A stretch of DNA of 7,904 bases. It comes from Lachnospiraceae bacterium. GTDB taxonomy: Bacteria; Bacillota; Clostridia; Lachnospirales; Lachnospiraceae. The notes under the pieces are model-generated. The model had not been told where the DNA came from. It made no database searches and was given only the letters and a program-made list of their open reading frames with translations. Location: contig RYVZ01000010.1 of assembly GCA_003979345.1 (NCBI GenBank), forward strand, positions 83,063-90,966, written 5' to 3'. A program made the translations under genes and the position numbers. Positions 1 to 5,765 of the stretch are shown one piece after another (the stretch's first letter is position 1; each line of letters begins with the position of its first letter).

Positions 1-148
1 ATTATACCGCGCCGAGCGAAGCGAGTGTGCATGAACTTTGGCATGATTGCAAAGCGATTATGGTATAATGTCATCAGACATTATACCGCGCCGAGCGAAG
101 CGAGTGTGCATGAACTTTGGCATGATTGCAAAGCAATCATGGCATAAT
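1..148. repeat. Tandem pair of 69-bp palindromic repeat units
   Basis: Two units, 1-69 and 80-148, are identical over their first 55 bases and differ at only a few positions after that. Each unit starts with ATTATACC and ends with its inverse (GGTATAAT in copy 1, GGCATAAT in copy 2). Each contains an inner hairpin with the loop AAA: 42-50 with 54-62, and 121-129 with 133-141. In copy 1 that stem uses two G-U pairs; in copy 2 it is fully Watson-Crick. The differences therefore preserve pairing. The junction itself forms a perfect 11-bp inverted repeat (62-72 with 77-87, loop ATCA). Because the window begins exactly at a unit edge, more copies may lie upstream. This looks like a dispersed intergenic palindromic repeat. 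Its function is unknown, and it contains no ORF worth calling. Confidence 0.85.
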
Positions 149-170
149 AGATTGAAAAATCAATAATTAG

Positions 171-209
171 GGAAAATGCAAACCGGGCTTACCCGGTTTG
201 CATTTTTCC
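171..209 (+). terminator. Strong intrinsic terminator or attenuator hairpin directly before trxB
   Basis: The core stem GCAAACCGGG (178-187) pairs perfectly with 192-201 over a four-base loop. An A-rich left arm pairs with a T-rich right arm, lengthening it to about 17 pairs. The T run (203-207) follows the GC core, so it reads as an intrinsic terminator, and the mirror-image layout could work on both strands. It ends only 11 bases before the trxB ribosome binding site. It either ends an upstream gene, with read-through into trxB, or acts as a leader attenuator. Confidence 0.8.
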
Positions 210-233
210 TATAACATGGCAGGAGGGGAAATG

Positions 234-1148
234 ATGTATGATGTGATCATTATCGGCTCGGGACCGGCTGGATTAAGTGCAGCAATCTACGCGAAAAGGG
301 CTGCGCTGAATGTTGTTGTTTTGGAGGAGGCGCCTTTTAGCGGCGGGCAGATGCTGAATACCTATGAGGTAGATAATTATCCCGGTTTTTCCGGGATATC
401 GGGAATGGAGCTTGCCACGAAAATGCGTACGCATGCAGATAAGCTTGGTGTGGAGTTTGTCACGGCAAAGGTGACGGAAGCGGAGCTTACGGGCAGTGTC
501 AAAAAAGTACGGACGGACAGGGAAGTCTATGAGGCGGGGCACGTTATTATAGCAACGGGCGCGCGTCACGCGAGCCTTGGCGTTAAGGGAGAGGAACTCT
601 TTACAGGAAAGGGGGTCTCTTACTGTGCGACCTGCGACGGTGCTTTTTTCAAAAATAAAGATGTGGCAGTTGTCGGCGGAGGAGACGTCGCGGCAGAGGA
701 TGCACTGTACCTTGCGCGTATTTGCAAAAAAGTATTTCTGATCCACAGGCGTGATAAACTGCGTGCTGCCGGGCTGCTTCAGCAGAAGCTGATGGAGCAG
801 AAAAATATTGAGTTCTGCTGGAACAATGTCGTTGATGAGATTGTCGGAGAGACGGCGGTCGAATCGCTGAGACTTTGTCATGTGATCAGCGGGGAAAAGA
901 TTACGTTACCCGTGCAAGGGGTCTTTATTGCGATCGGAAACAGGCCGCAGACAGAGTTGTTTACCGGTCAGATCAATGCGGACCGGACAGGATATCTGAT
1001 CGCGGGTGAGGACGGAAAGACGAGTGTGGACGGCGTTTACGCGGCAGGCGATGTGCGTGCGGGTCATCTGCGGCAGATCGTCACGGCAGCCGCGGACGGC
1101 GCAAACTGTATCAACAGTATTGTGGAGCAGATCAGCCGCATGCAGTGA
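234..1148 (+). CDS. trxB: Thioredoxin-disulfide reductase (TrxB)
   Basis: This FAD enzyme passes electrons from NADPH to oxidised thioredoxin in the cytoplasm, keeping protein thiols reduced. The product is 304 residues, normal for low-molecular-weight TrxB. Visible features: N-terminal FAD Rossmann motif GSGPAG (residues 8-13); redox-active CATCDG with Cys131 and Cys134; second Rossmann motif GGGD (148-151); an NADPH 2'-phosphate-binding HRRDKLR (171-177); and the C-terminal FAD motif with GD at 272-273. The retained NADPH motifs argue against the ferredoxin-dependent relatives known in some clostridia. The start was chosen at 234 because AGGAGG (221-226) lies 7 bases upstream; ATG 231 is possible but closer. 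A longer reading from TTG 198 would start inside the terminator stem and is rejected. No good promoter lies between that terminator and the gene. No terminator is visible after it. Confidence 0.97.
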   Translation: MYDVIIIGSGPAGLSAAIYAKRAALNVVVLEEAPFSGGQMLNTYEVDNYPGFSGISGMELATKMRTHADKLGVEFVTAKVTEAELTGSVKKVRTDREVYEAGHVIIATGARHASLGVKGEELFTGKGVSYCATCDGAFFKNKDVAVVGGGDVAAEDALYLARICKKVFLIHRRDKLRAAGLLQQKLMEQKNIEFCWNNVVDEIVGETAVESLRLCHVISGEKITLPVQGVFIAIGNRPQTELFTGQINADRTGYLIAGEDGKTSVDGVYAAGDVRAGHLRQIVTAAADGANCINSIVEQISRMQ

Positions 1149-1198
1149 CGGCGAAGTTCGGAAAATCAAAGGAGATTTATGGAAAATTCTTCCAAGGG

Positions 1199-1227
1199 TT
1201 GACAAGAAATTCATCGCGTGTTATATT
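1199..1227 (+). promoter_or_regulatory. Sigma-A promoter P1 of the NlpC/P60 gene
   Basis: TTGACA (1199-1204) is a perfect -35. It is followed after 17 bases by TATATT (1222-1227), preceded by TG in the extended -10 position (1219-1220). The predicted start is near 1234, giving a leader of about 77 bases before the ATG at 1311. Confidence 0.8.
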
Positions 1228-1238
1228 TGGTAACAGGA

Positions 1239-1274
1239 TGTAATAATTTTGTAACAAATTTAACACACTACAAT
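1239..1274 (+). promoter_or_regulatory. WalR (YycF)-type box and second -10 element (P2)
   Basis: TGTAAT (1239-1244), five bases, then TGTAAC (1250-1255) matches exactly the known WalR consensus TGTWAH-N5-TGTWAH of Firmicutes. TACAAT (1269-1274), five of six to TATAAT, lies 13 bases downstream with no good -35 of its own. The box therefore sits where a -35 would be, as expected for an activated promoter. WalR controls peptidoglycan hydrolases in Bacillus and Staphylococcus, and the gene here is such a hydrolase. Relative to P1 the same box lies just after the start point and could repress. The match is seen; the regulation is inferred. Confidence 0.55.
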
Positions 1275-1310
1275 AGAAAATTTCTTTTGCACACTTTTTG
1301 GAGGAAAGGA

Positions 1311-2843
1311 ATGAGACGGAAAGAATTAAAAGCCGCAGCGGTCCTGCTTGCAGGTGTACTGACCGCTACGAGTGCGGATTTTTCAACGCATGCAACACAG
1401 GTTGCTGCATTGCTTCCGGTAGAGGGAGTAGAGCTTGCGCTTGAGGGCGGCACTTCTGTTGAAGAATTGGAACAGAGCGCGCTGACAGATACGCCGATTG
1501 ATACAGAGCTTCTTACCTTGTCACAGGAAACCGGAGCGGCAGCGACCGCAGGTCTAGCCGATCCGCTTTCAAATGATATTGTTCCGGAAGAAGGCGCGGG
1601 TCAGAACGCTGATGGAAACGCAGCGGATGGTGACGGTCAGGGAACAGCAGACGACGGACAGGGCGCAGACGATAACGGTGCGCCGGAAATAGATAACAAT
1701 GGCGTGGAAAACGCTGACCCCGGTACAAATGATGAATCTGTAGAGGATTCAGCCGGGGATTCCGACGAAGAAGACGCGGAGGATCCTAATGCGGAAGATA
1801 CGGCAGATTCCGATGCGGATGAAGAAAACGCAGGGAATGCGGATCCGGATTCCGAGGACGATGAGGAAGCGCCTGAGGATTACGGTAGCCTGGTGATCGC
1901 AAGAGTACGCGACTGGGTAAATGTCAGGAGCGGTCCTTCGACGGACAGCGAAATTGTCGGCAAGCTTTACAATAACTCTGTTGGCGAAATGATCAGACGT
2001 GAAGGCGACTGGTATTACATTGCTTCCGGTACGGTCATGGGATATGTCAGCGCTGATTATTGCGTATCCGGAGAGGAAGCAGAAGCGCTGATTGACGAAG
2101 TCAGCATCCGGATCGCCACGGTTGATGCACAGACCCTGAAGCTTCGTTCGGAAGGCTCTACGGAATCAAGGGTTTTGCAGCTTTTACCGCATAATGATAA
2201 ACTGGAAGTGCTGGAACCTGATCAGGGCGACGGATGGATCAAGGTAAACGTGAACGGTACGCAGGGCTATGTGTCGGCGGATTATGTGACGCTTTCCCTC
2301 TCCTTTGTTTCTGCAGAATCCAAAGAGGAAGAAGAAGCGAGACTTGCGGAGGAACGAGCCGAGCGTGAAGCTGCAGAGCGCCGCGCACAGGAGCTTGCGG
2401 CACAGGAGGCGGCGAGGATACAGGCACAGCAGCCCGTGGAGTCGAGCGAAGTTGTTACAACTGATGAGGCACCGGCACCAGTATCAAGCGGAAGCGGGCT
2501 GGGTGTGGATGTGGCCAATTTTGCATTACAGTTTGAAGGTAACCCGTATGTATATGGCGGAACGAGCTTAACAAATGGAGCGGATTGCTCAGGATTTGTT
2601 CTTGCAGTATATGCGCAGTTCGGAGTCAGCCTTCCGCATTCGGCAACAGCGGACAGAAGCATGGGAACCCCTGTCGGGGGACTTGAGGAGGCGCAGCCGG
2701 GCGATCTGGTATGCTATTCCGGTCATGTCGGTATTTATATCGGTAACGGGCAGATCATTCATGCAAGTACGCCGAGGACCGGTATTAAGATCTCAAGCGC
2801 GACATATAAGCCGATTGCATGCATTCGAAGAATTTTTAATTAA
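1311..2843 (+). CDS. Secreted SH3-domain NlpC/P60 peptidoglycan hydrolase
   Basis: A 510-residue exported cell-wall endopeptidase, probably cutting stem-peptide bonds of peptidoglycan. In order it has: a signal peptide (MRRKELKAAAVLLAGVL and following, to about residue 33); a long low-complexity acidic linker rich in Asp, Glu, Asn, Gly and Ala (about 90-190); two bacterial SH3 domains (about 195-252 and 269-328), each ending in GYVSADY; an Ala/Glu/Arg coiled coil (336-374); and a C-terminal NlpC/P60 domain (about 398-510). The catalytic residues fit Cys426 in DCSGF, His472 in GHVGIYIG and His484 in IIHAS. The start at 1311 is supported by GGAGG six bases upstream and by the signal peptide; the upstream in-frame extension overlaps the promoter. 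The gene has its own promoters and terminator, so it is monocistronic, though trxB read-through is possible. The acidic linker is unusually long and could keep the enzyme off the anionic wall or bind calcium (inference). Confidence 0.93.
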   Translation: MRRKELKAAAVLLAGVLTATSADFSTHATQVAALLPVEGVELALEGGTSVEELEQSALTDTPIDTELLTLSQETGAAATAGLADPLSNDIVPEEGAGQNADGNAADGDGQGTADDGQGADDNGAPEIDNNGVENADPGTNDESVEDSAGDSDEEDAEDPNAEDTADSDADEENAGNADPDSEDDEEAPEDYGSLVIARVRDWVNVRSGPSTDSEIVGKLYNNSVGEMIRREGDWYYIASGTVMGYVSADYCVSGEEAEALIDEVSIRIATVDAQTLKLRSEGSTESRVLQLLPHNDKLEVLEPDQGDGWIKVNVNGTQGYVSADYVTLSLSFVSAESKEEEEARLAEERAEREAAERRAQELAAQEAARIQAQQPVESSEVVTTDEAPAPVSSGSGLGVDVANFALQFEGNPYVYGGTSLTNGADCSGFVLAVYAQFGVSLPHSATADRSMGTPVGGLEEAQPGDLVCYSGHVGIYIGNGQIIHASTPRTGIKISSATYKPIACIRRIFN

Positions 2844-2858
2844 ATAGGGAAAACGGAG

Positions 2859-2896
2859 AGCTGTCGCACTACGCAATGAGTGTGACAGCTTTTTTG
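2859..2896 (+). terminator. Intrinsic terminator of the NlpC/P60 gene
   Basis: AGCTGTCGCACT (2859-2870) pairs with AGTGTGACAGCT (2879-2890), 12 pairs with one G-U and an eight-base loop, followed by a run of six T. It lies 15 bases after the stop codon. Confidence 0.9.
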
Positions 2897-3150
2897 TCCG
2901 GAAAAATCCGGTCTGCCAGTCGGATTTGTCATAGTCAGCCGCCGTGCCGTGACTTCCTTTTAGGAACAAAAGGTGGTTCGGGTTTCCGGCTGAAAAGGAG
3001 ACTCACTTTCTGTGGGATGAAAATATGAACTGGCTGCATACGGCACATCTAAAAGTGACAAATGCGTCACAAGAGCGCTTTAGGGAAATTATACAAAAGC
3101 TAAAAAAGCAAGTGCTTTTTTTAGAAAAAAATAACTTTTTTCATGATGAG
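2897..3150. other. Intergenic stretch with nested inverted repeats, no convincing gene
   Basis: AAATCCG and CGGATTT (2904-2910, 2921-2927) form a 7-bp dyad. TCAGCCG and CGGCTGA (2935-2941, 2987-2993) enclose a second hairpin CCTTTT/AAAAGG (2956-2961, 2968-2973), so a roughly 59-base structured element is possible. It is followed by a ribosome-binding-site-like AAAAGGAG (2993-3000). The only ORF following, from 3025, is 79 codons long, has a weak site, no recognisable domain, and runs through the DnaA boxes, so I do not call it. Nothing else is evident. Confidence 0.4.
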
Positions 3151-3221
3151 TTATCCACATACAAAATGGCGGATTTCCGCGGAGTCAAAATTTATACACG
3201 GAGTTATCCACATTATCCACA
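3151..3221 (+). promoter_or_regulatory. Cluster of DnaA boxes
   Basis: Three perfect consensus boxes TTATCCACA occur at 3151-3159, 3204-3212 and 3213-3221, the last two directly abutting. A near match, TTATACACG, is at 3192-3200, and a near match on the opposite strand (TTCTACACA) at 3278-3286. All four within the cluster point the same way, and GAGTTATCCACAT is repeated at 3148 and 3201. An A/T-rich tract (about 3285-3385) follows. DnaA-box clusters outside oriC are known to titrate DnaA or regulate genes (datA in E. coli, similar clusters in B. subtilis). No dnaA, dnaN or rpmH is present, so this is probably not oriC. It may set DnaA availability or affect hpf, whose promoter starts about 150 bases downstream. 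Confidence 0.8.
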
Positions 3222-3328
3222 GGAAAAACAGGGTAACAGGGAAACATTCTTATGGAAACCATAGGGAACGGATGTTTTGTGTAGAAATCATAAAAATGTC
3301 AAAATAGTAAAAAAAGCGGAAAAACGGC

Positions 3329-3347
3329 TTGACTTTCTAAATGTCAA
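3329..3347. promoter_or_regulatory. Operator-like dyad upstream of hpf
   Basis: TTGACTTTCTAAATGTCAA is an imperfect 19-bp palindrome with TTGAC and GTCAA as perfect outer arms. It lies about 27 bases before the -35 of the hpf promoter. It could bind a dimeric regulator. A TTGACT-like -35 is also part of it, but no -10 at proper spacing follows. Confidence 0.3.
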
Positions 3348-3373
3348 AAAGTTTCGGACAATTCTATAAAATG

Positions 3374-3403
3374 TTGCAAAAAAGAGGCGCTTTGTGATAT
3401 AAT
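3374..3403 (+). promoter_or_regulatory. Sigma-A promoter of hpf
   Basis: TTGCAA (3374-3379), 18 bases, then a perfect TATAAT (3398-3403) with TG in the extended -10 position (3395-3396). Transcription should start near 3410, about 28 bases before the ATG. The leader carries the ribosome binding site AAAGGGA (3424-3430). Confidence 0.8.
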
Positions 3404-3437
3404 CAATACACAATACTAGAACGAAAGGGATGATACT

Positions 3438-3965
3438 ATGAAGTTTATTATTTTAGGGAAGAATATTGAAGTGACTGAAGGACTCAGGACTGCGGTAGAG
3501 GACAAGATCGGAAAGCTCGAGAAATACTTTACGACAGAGACTGAGGTGCATGTAACCCTGAGCGTGGAAAAGGAGAGGCAGAAAATCGAGGTTACGATTC
3601 CCGTGAAGGGAAATATCATCCGTTCTGAGCAGGTCAGCAATGATATGTATGTTTCCATTGACTTAGTAGAGGAAATCATCGAGAGACAGTTAAAGAAATA
3701 TAAGACAAAGCTGGTAGAGCAGCAGCAGGCGGCAAATTATTTCAAAAAGGATTATATCGACAGGGAATTTCCAGAGGAAGAAGAGATCAAGATCATCCGC
3801 AGCAAGAAGTTTGATATTAAGCCCATGTACCCGGAAGACGCCTGCATTCAGATGGAGTTATTGGGTCACAGCTTTTTTGTATTCTGCAATGCGGAAACCG
3901 ATCAGGTATGTGTTGTGTATAAGAGAAAGGGCAATACCTACGGTATGATCGAACCGGAACTTTAA
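3438..3965 (+). CDS. hpf: Ribosome hibernation promoting factor, long form
   Basis: A 175-residue protein that binds the 30S decoding region and pairs 70S ribosomes into inactive 100S dimers in stationary phase or starvation. The N-terminal S30AE/RaiA domain (about 1-100) has the typical start MKFIILGKNIEVTEGLR and a basic helix near residues 85-95. A charged linker (about 100-118) leads to the C-terminal dimerisation domain (about 120-175), with KKFDIKPMYPEDACIQMELL and the FFVFCNAET segment typical of long HPF. The length fits the long form of Firmicutes, which works without RMF. ATG 3438 follows AAAGGGA by seven bases. It has its own promoter and terminator. In many Firmicutes hpf is followed by secA; here it is followed by accessory-looking DNA, which hints at a rearrangement (inference). 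Confidence 0.97.
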   Translation: MKFIILGKNIEVTEGLRTAVEDKIGKLEKYFTTETEVHVTLSVEKERQKIEVTIPVKGNIIRSEQVSNDMYVSIDLVEEIIERQLKKYKTKLVEQQQAANYFKKDYIDREFPEEEEIKIIRSKKFDIKPMYPEDACIQMELLGHSFFVFCNAETDQVCVVYKRKGNTYGMIEPEL

Positions 3966-4039
3966 GCAGCTTCCAAAGATAAATTTATACATAGATACTT
4001 TTTGGAGAGCGGACAAGCTTAAAGTACAAAAGAGAAACC

Positions 4040-4078
4040 AAAAGGGACGCGCATAAATGCATGCGGCAGTCCCTTTTT
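4040..4078 (+). terminator. Intrinsic terminator of hpf
   Basis: AAAGGGAC (4041-4048) pairs with GTCCCTTT (4069-4076), with an inner GCAT/ATGC-type stem, and ends in a T run (4074-4078). It lies about 75 bases after the hpf stop. The 70 bases between hold nothing recognisable. Confidence 0.85.
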
Positions 4079-4243
4079 GTATGCCCTGATTGTCTATCTT
4101 ATTATGAAATCAATTGTAAATTGCGGATACGCCCGCTGTCACGATTGCCGGATTCTTTATGGAGCGGCGCTTTTTGAGTCGTCTGGGGCAGGATGACGGA
4201 GTATCAGAATTTTTGGACATTTTGACCATAGGAAGAAAGGGCG

Positions 4244-4281
4244 TGGTATGTTATCATGGCGTCAAGCATGATAACGTGCCG
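4244..4281. repeat. Long hairpin in the gap after hpf
   Basis: GTTATCATG (4250-4258) pairs perfectly with CATGATAAC (4267-4275) across an eight-base loop. Six more outer pairs, three of them G-U, extend the stem to about 15 bp. No T run follows, so it is not a clear terminator. G-U rather than mismatched outer pairs would suit an RNA structure read on the + strand. The rest of the gap 4080-4334 shows no gene. Confidence 0.5.
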
Positions 4282-4334
4282 GGCTGAGCGGGTACTGATC
4301 GAGCAAAATATAATAGGATACGGAGGTGATACGG

Positions 4335-4430
4335 ATGACTAAAGAAATGAAAATGATGATCAATGCCCTCTTTCTTTGCTTTTCTGAATATCGTAACAAT
4401 CATATCTTTTCGGGATTCCTAATAAAATAG
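4335..4430 (+). CDS. Short ORF of 31 codons, probably a truncated gene start
   Basis: It begins MTKEMKMMINALF and is preceded by a near-perfect ribosome binding site GGAGGTGAT (4322-4330), four bases before the ATG, and by TATAAT (4309-4314). The first 11 or so codons look like the start of a small Met/Lys-rich helical protein; I do not recognise a family with certainty. From 4368 the sequence is shared with a second place in the window (7531 onward), so the reading frame runs from a unique start straight into repeated DNA that also serves as the leader of the M23 gene. This suggests a gene cut by the repeat junction rather than an intact peptide. A genuine small protein or leader peptide for the M23 gene, 28 bases downstream, cannot be excluded. 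Confidence 0.4.
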   Translation: MTKEMKMMINALFLCFSEYRNNHIFSGFLIK

Positions 4431-4476
4431 AATAACAGCCTGTGGGGAGTTAGCGTTCATGAATAAGAAGAATGGG
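4368..4476 (+). repeat. Upstream repeat, copy 1 (pairs with 7531-7638)
   Basis: About 109 bases covering the leader, ribosome binding site and first codons of the M23 gene recur at 7531-7638 with only a handful of substitutions and one single-base gap. Both copies contain CTTTGCTTTTCTGAATATCG and GGGGAGTTAGCGTTCATG. Homology begins abruptly at 4368/7531; the sequences upstream are unrelated (a short ORF here, a transposase scrap there). Confidence 0.9.
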
Positions 4477-5622
4477 AGGTGCGGGCGTATCCTCCGGATC
4501 GGAATCATACTGGAGGCAGCGGGAATTGCGGTCATGCTTCTTTTTTTTGCAAATATGCAAAAAGATAGGGAGCAGGCGACGCTTTCCGGGAGCGTGTTCC
4601 CAAGCGGCAGGGAATCGGTGTCTGACGGACTGGTGACAGTAGAGGGGGAAGAATTGTCCGGTTCCGAAATGATTTCCATTGGCGAAACGGCGCAGGCGGA
4701 CGGAGACTATATCAAGTGGGTAGATTTTAATGTCACGGCGGACGCGATGCGCTGTGCGCTGCAATATGATCTGGACACCTACGGAAGTGAAATTCATATC
4801 GACTGGATCGTGCTGCTTGCCTATGCGGGTTGCCGTGGCGGAGGAAACTTTAACGCAAAATCGCTGTCCTATATCCGCGATCTTGCCGAACGCATGAAGA
4901 ACAGCGAGACGACCGTGGAAAAGCTGTCGAATGAACTTGAGTATTTTGACTATTATTATGAGGCATATTCGGCGGTTCTGGGCGGTTATGTCGGAGAATA
5001 TGACATAGAGCGGACGGATGAAAGCGGCAGGACGACGATGGAGCGCGTATACGGTGTGAAAGTATTTTCGCCGATCGCGAAAGGGTTTGGTTACAGCGAC
5101 TATGATGATTTTGGCGCGTCAAGAAGCTACGGATACCGGCGTCCGCATTTGGGACACGATATGCTCGGCGTGATCGGCACGCCGATCGTGGCAATCGAGT
5201 CGGGCTATGTGGAAGCGATCGGATGGAACCGCTACGGCGGCTGGCGCATCGGCATCCGCAGTTTTGACGGAAAGCGCTATTATTATTACGCGCACCTGCG
5301 GCAGAATTATCCGTATGCCGAGGGACTTGAGGAGGGCAGTGTTGTGACTGCGGGGGACGTCATCGGCTATATGGGACACACGGGTTACAGCACAACCGAG
5401 AACACAAATAATATTGAAGTCGTTCATCTGCACTGGGGGTTACAGCTTATTTTTGACGAGTCCCAGAAAGACGGAAATAACGAGATATGGGTGGACTGCT
5501 ATGACCTCACGAACTTCCTCTACGGCTACCGCAGCGCGGTGGAAAAGGTCGGCGATACAAGGGAATGGATCCGCAGCGTTCCTATGAGCGATCCGGCAGT
5601 GGAGGAGTATGAGGCGGAGTGA
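4459..5622 (+). CDS. Membrane-anchored M23 (LytM-like) metallopeptidase
   Basis: A 387-residue protein likely to act on peptidoglycan cross-links outside the membrane. A signal-anchor helix lies at about residues 10-34, followed by a low-complexity stalk, a helical domain of unknown role (about 75-190, starting near KWVDFNVTADAMRCAL), and an M23 domain (about 200-355). Zinc-binding motifs are intact: HLGHD (His230, Asp234) and HLH (His323, His325), with an extra His279 in YYYAHL. The close family is, from memory, widespread in Lachnospiraceae and strongly conserved around SRSYGYRRPHLGHD and the stretch that follows YYYYAHLRQNYPY. The ribosome binding site GGGGAG (4444-4449) is nine bases from ATG 4459. 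A run of eight T (4541-4548) lies in the anchor codons and forms a palindrome with AAAAA (4559-4563). A broken paralogue lies at 7621. No promoter is obvious; it may be in the shared leader. Confidence 0.9.
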   Translation: MNKKNGRCGRILRIGIILEAAGIAVMLLFFANMQKDREQATLSGSVFPSGRESVSDGLVTVEGEELSGSEMISIGETAQADGDYIKWVDFNVTADAMRCALQYDLDTYGSEIHIDWIVLLAYAGCRGGGNFNAKSLSYIRDLAERMKNSETTVEKLSNELEYFDYYYEAYSAVLGGYVGEYDIERTDESGRTTMERVYGVKVFSPIAKGFGYSDYDDFGASRSYGYRRPHLGHDMLGVIGTPIVAIESGYVEAIGWNRYGGWRIGIRSFDGKRYYYYAHLRQNYPYAEGLEEGSVVTAGDVIGYMGHTGYSTTENTNNIEVVHLHWGLQLIFDESQKDGNNEIWVDCYDLTNFLYGYRSAVEKVGDTREWIRSVPMSDPAVEEYEAE

Positions 5623-5630
5623 AGCGTGAT

Positions 5631-5664
5631 GCCGGAGAAACGCTGGTGAAAGCGTATCTCCGGC
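5631..5664. other. Stable hairpin after the M23 gene, no T run
   Basis: GCCGGAGA (5631-5638) pairs with TCTCCGGC (5657-5664), and inside it ACGCT (5640-5644) pairs with AGCGT (5651-5655). The absence of a T run makes it a weak candidate for intrinsic termination. It could protect the 3' end of the mRNA. Confidence 0.55.
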
Positions 5665-5686
5665 GGGTATGTGATAAAGAAAATTC

Positions 5687-5717
5687 TTGACTTATCAGAC
5701 TAGGGGGGGGGTAAACT
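5687..5717 (+). promoter_or_regulatory. Putative promoter with a nine-G tract in its spacer
   Basis: TTGACT (5687-5692) is a good -35. The best -10, TAAACT (5712-5717, four of six), follows after 19 bases, and the last nine bases of that spacer are all G (5703-5711). Slippage by one or two G would bring the spacing to 18 or 17, the optimum, so expression of the next gene may vary by spacer length. The tract and boxes are seen; switching is inferred. The leader ends in AAAGGAG (5753-5759), six bases before the ATG at 5766. Confidence 0.5.
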
Positions 5718-5765
5718 AAGAATACATTTACTAACCCGAGAGGTGGTACGCGAAAGGAGAAGGCA

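Noticed and set aside
198..233. Earlier TTG start for trxB
   Set aside because: It lies inside the terminator stem without a ribosome binding site; TrxB proteins start at the MYDVIIIG position.
273..881. 202-codon minus-strand ORF across trxB
   Set aside because: Shadow of the trxB reading frame; no domain and no start signals.
1168..1202. Eight-codon ORF after trxB with a good ribosome binding site
   Set aside because: Too short to support, overlaps the -35 of the next promoter, and no regulated-codon run suggests a leader peptide.
1218..1310. N-terminal extension of the NlpC/P60 protein
   Set aside because: It overlaps the promoter and WalR box, and would place the signal peptide internally; ATG 1311 has the ribosome binding site.
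3025..3264. 79-codon ORF before hpf
   Set aside because: Weak ribosome binding site, no recognisable domain, and the frame runs through the DnaA boxes and poly-A/T tracts.
3151..3385. Chromosomal origin (oriC)
   Set aside because: DnaA boxes and an A/T-rich tract are present, but dnaA, dnaN, rpmH or other origin neighbours are absent and the boxes all face one way in a short cluster.
4222..4252. Promoter (TTGACC with TATGTT) before the 4244 hairpin
   Set aside because: Spacing of 19 and a weak -10 make it unconvincing without transcript data.
5733..5752. T-box-like motif GAGGTGGTACGCG before the YD-repeat gene
   Set aside because: It lacks bases of the T-box consensus, and there is no Stem I, specifier loop or terminator/antiterminator, nor an amino-acid-related gene downstream.
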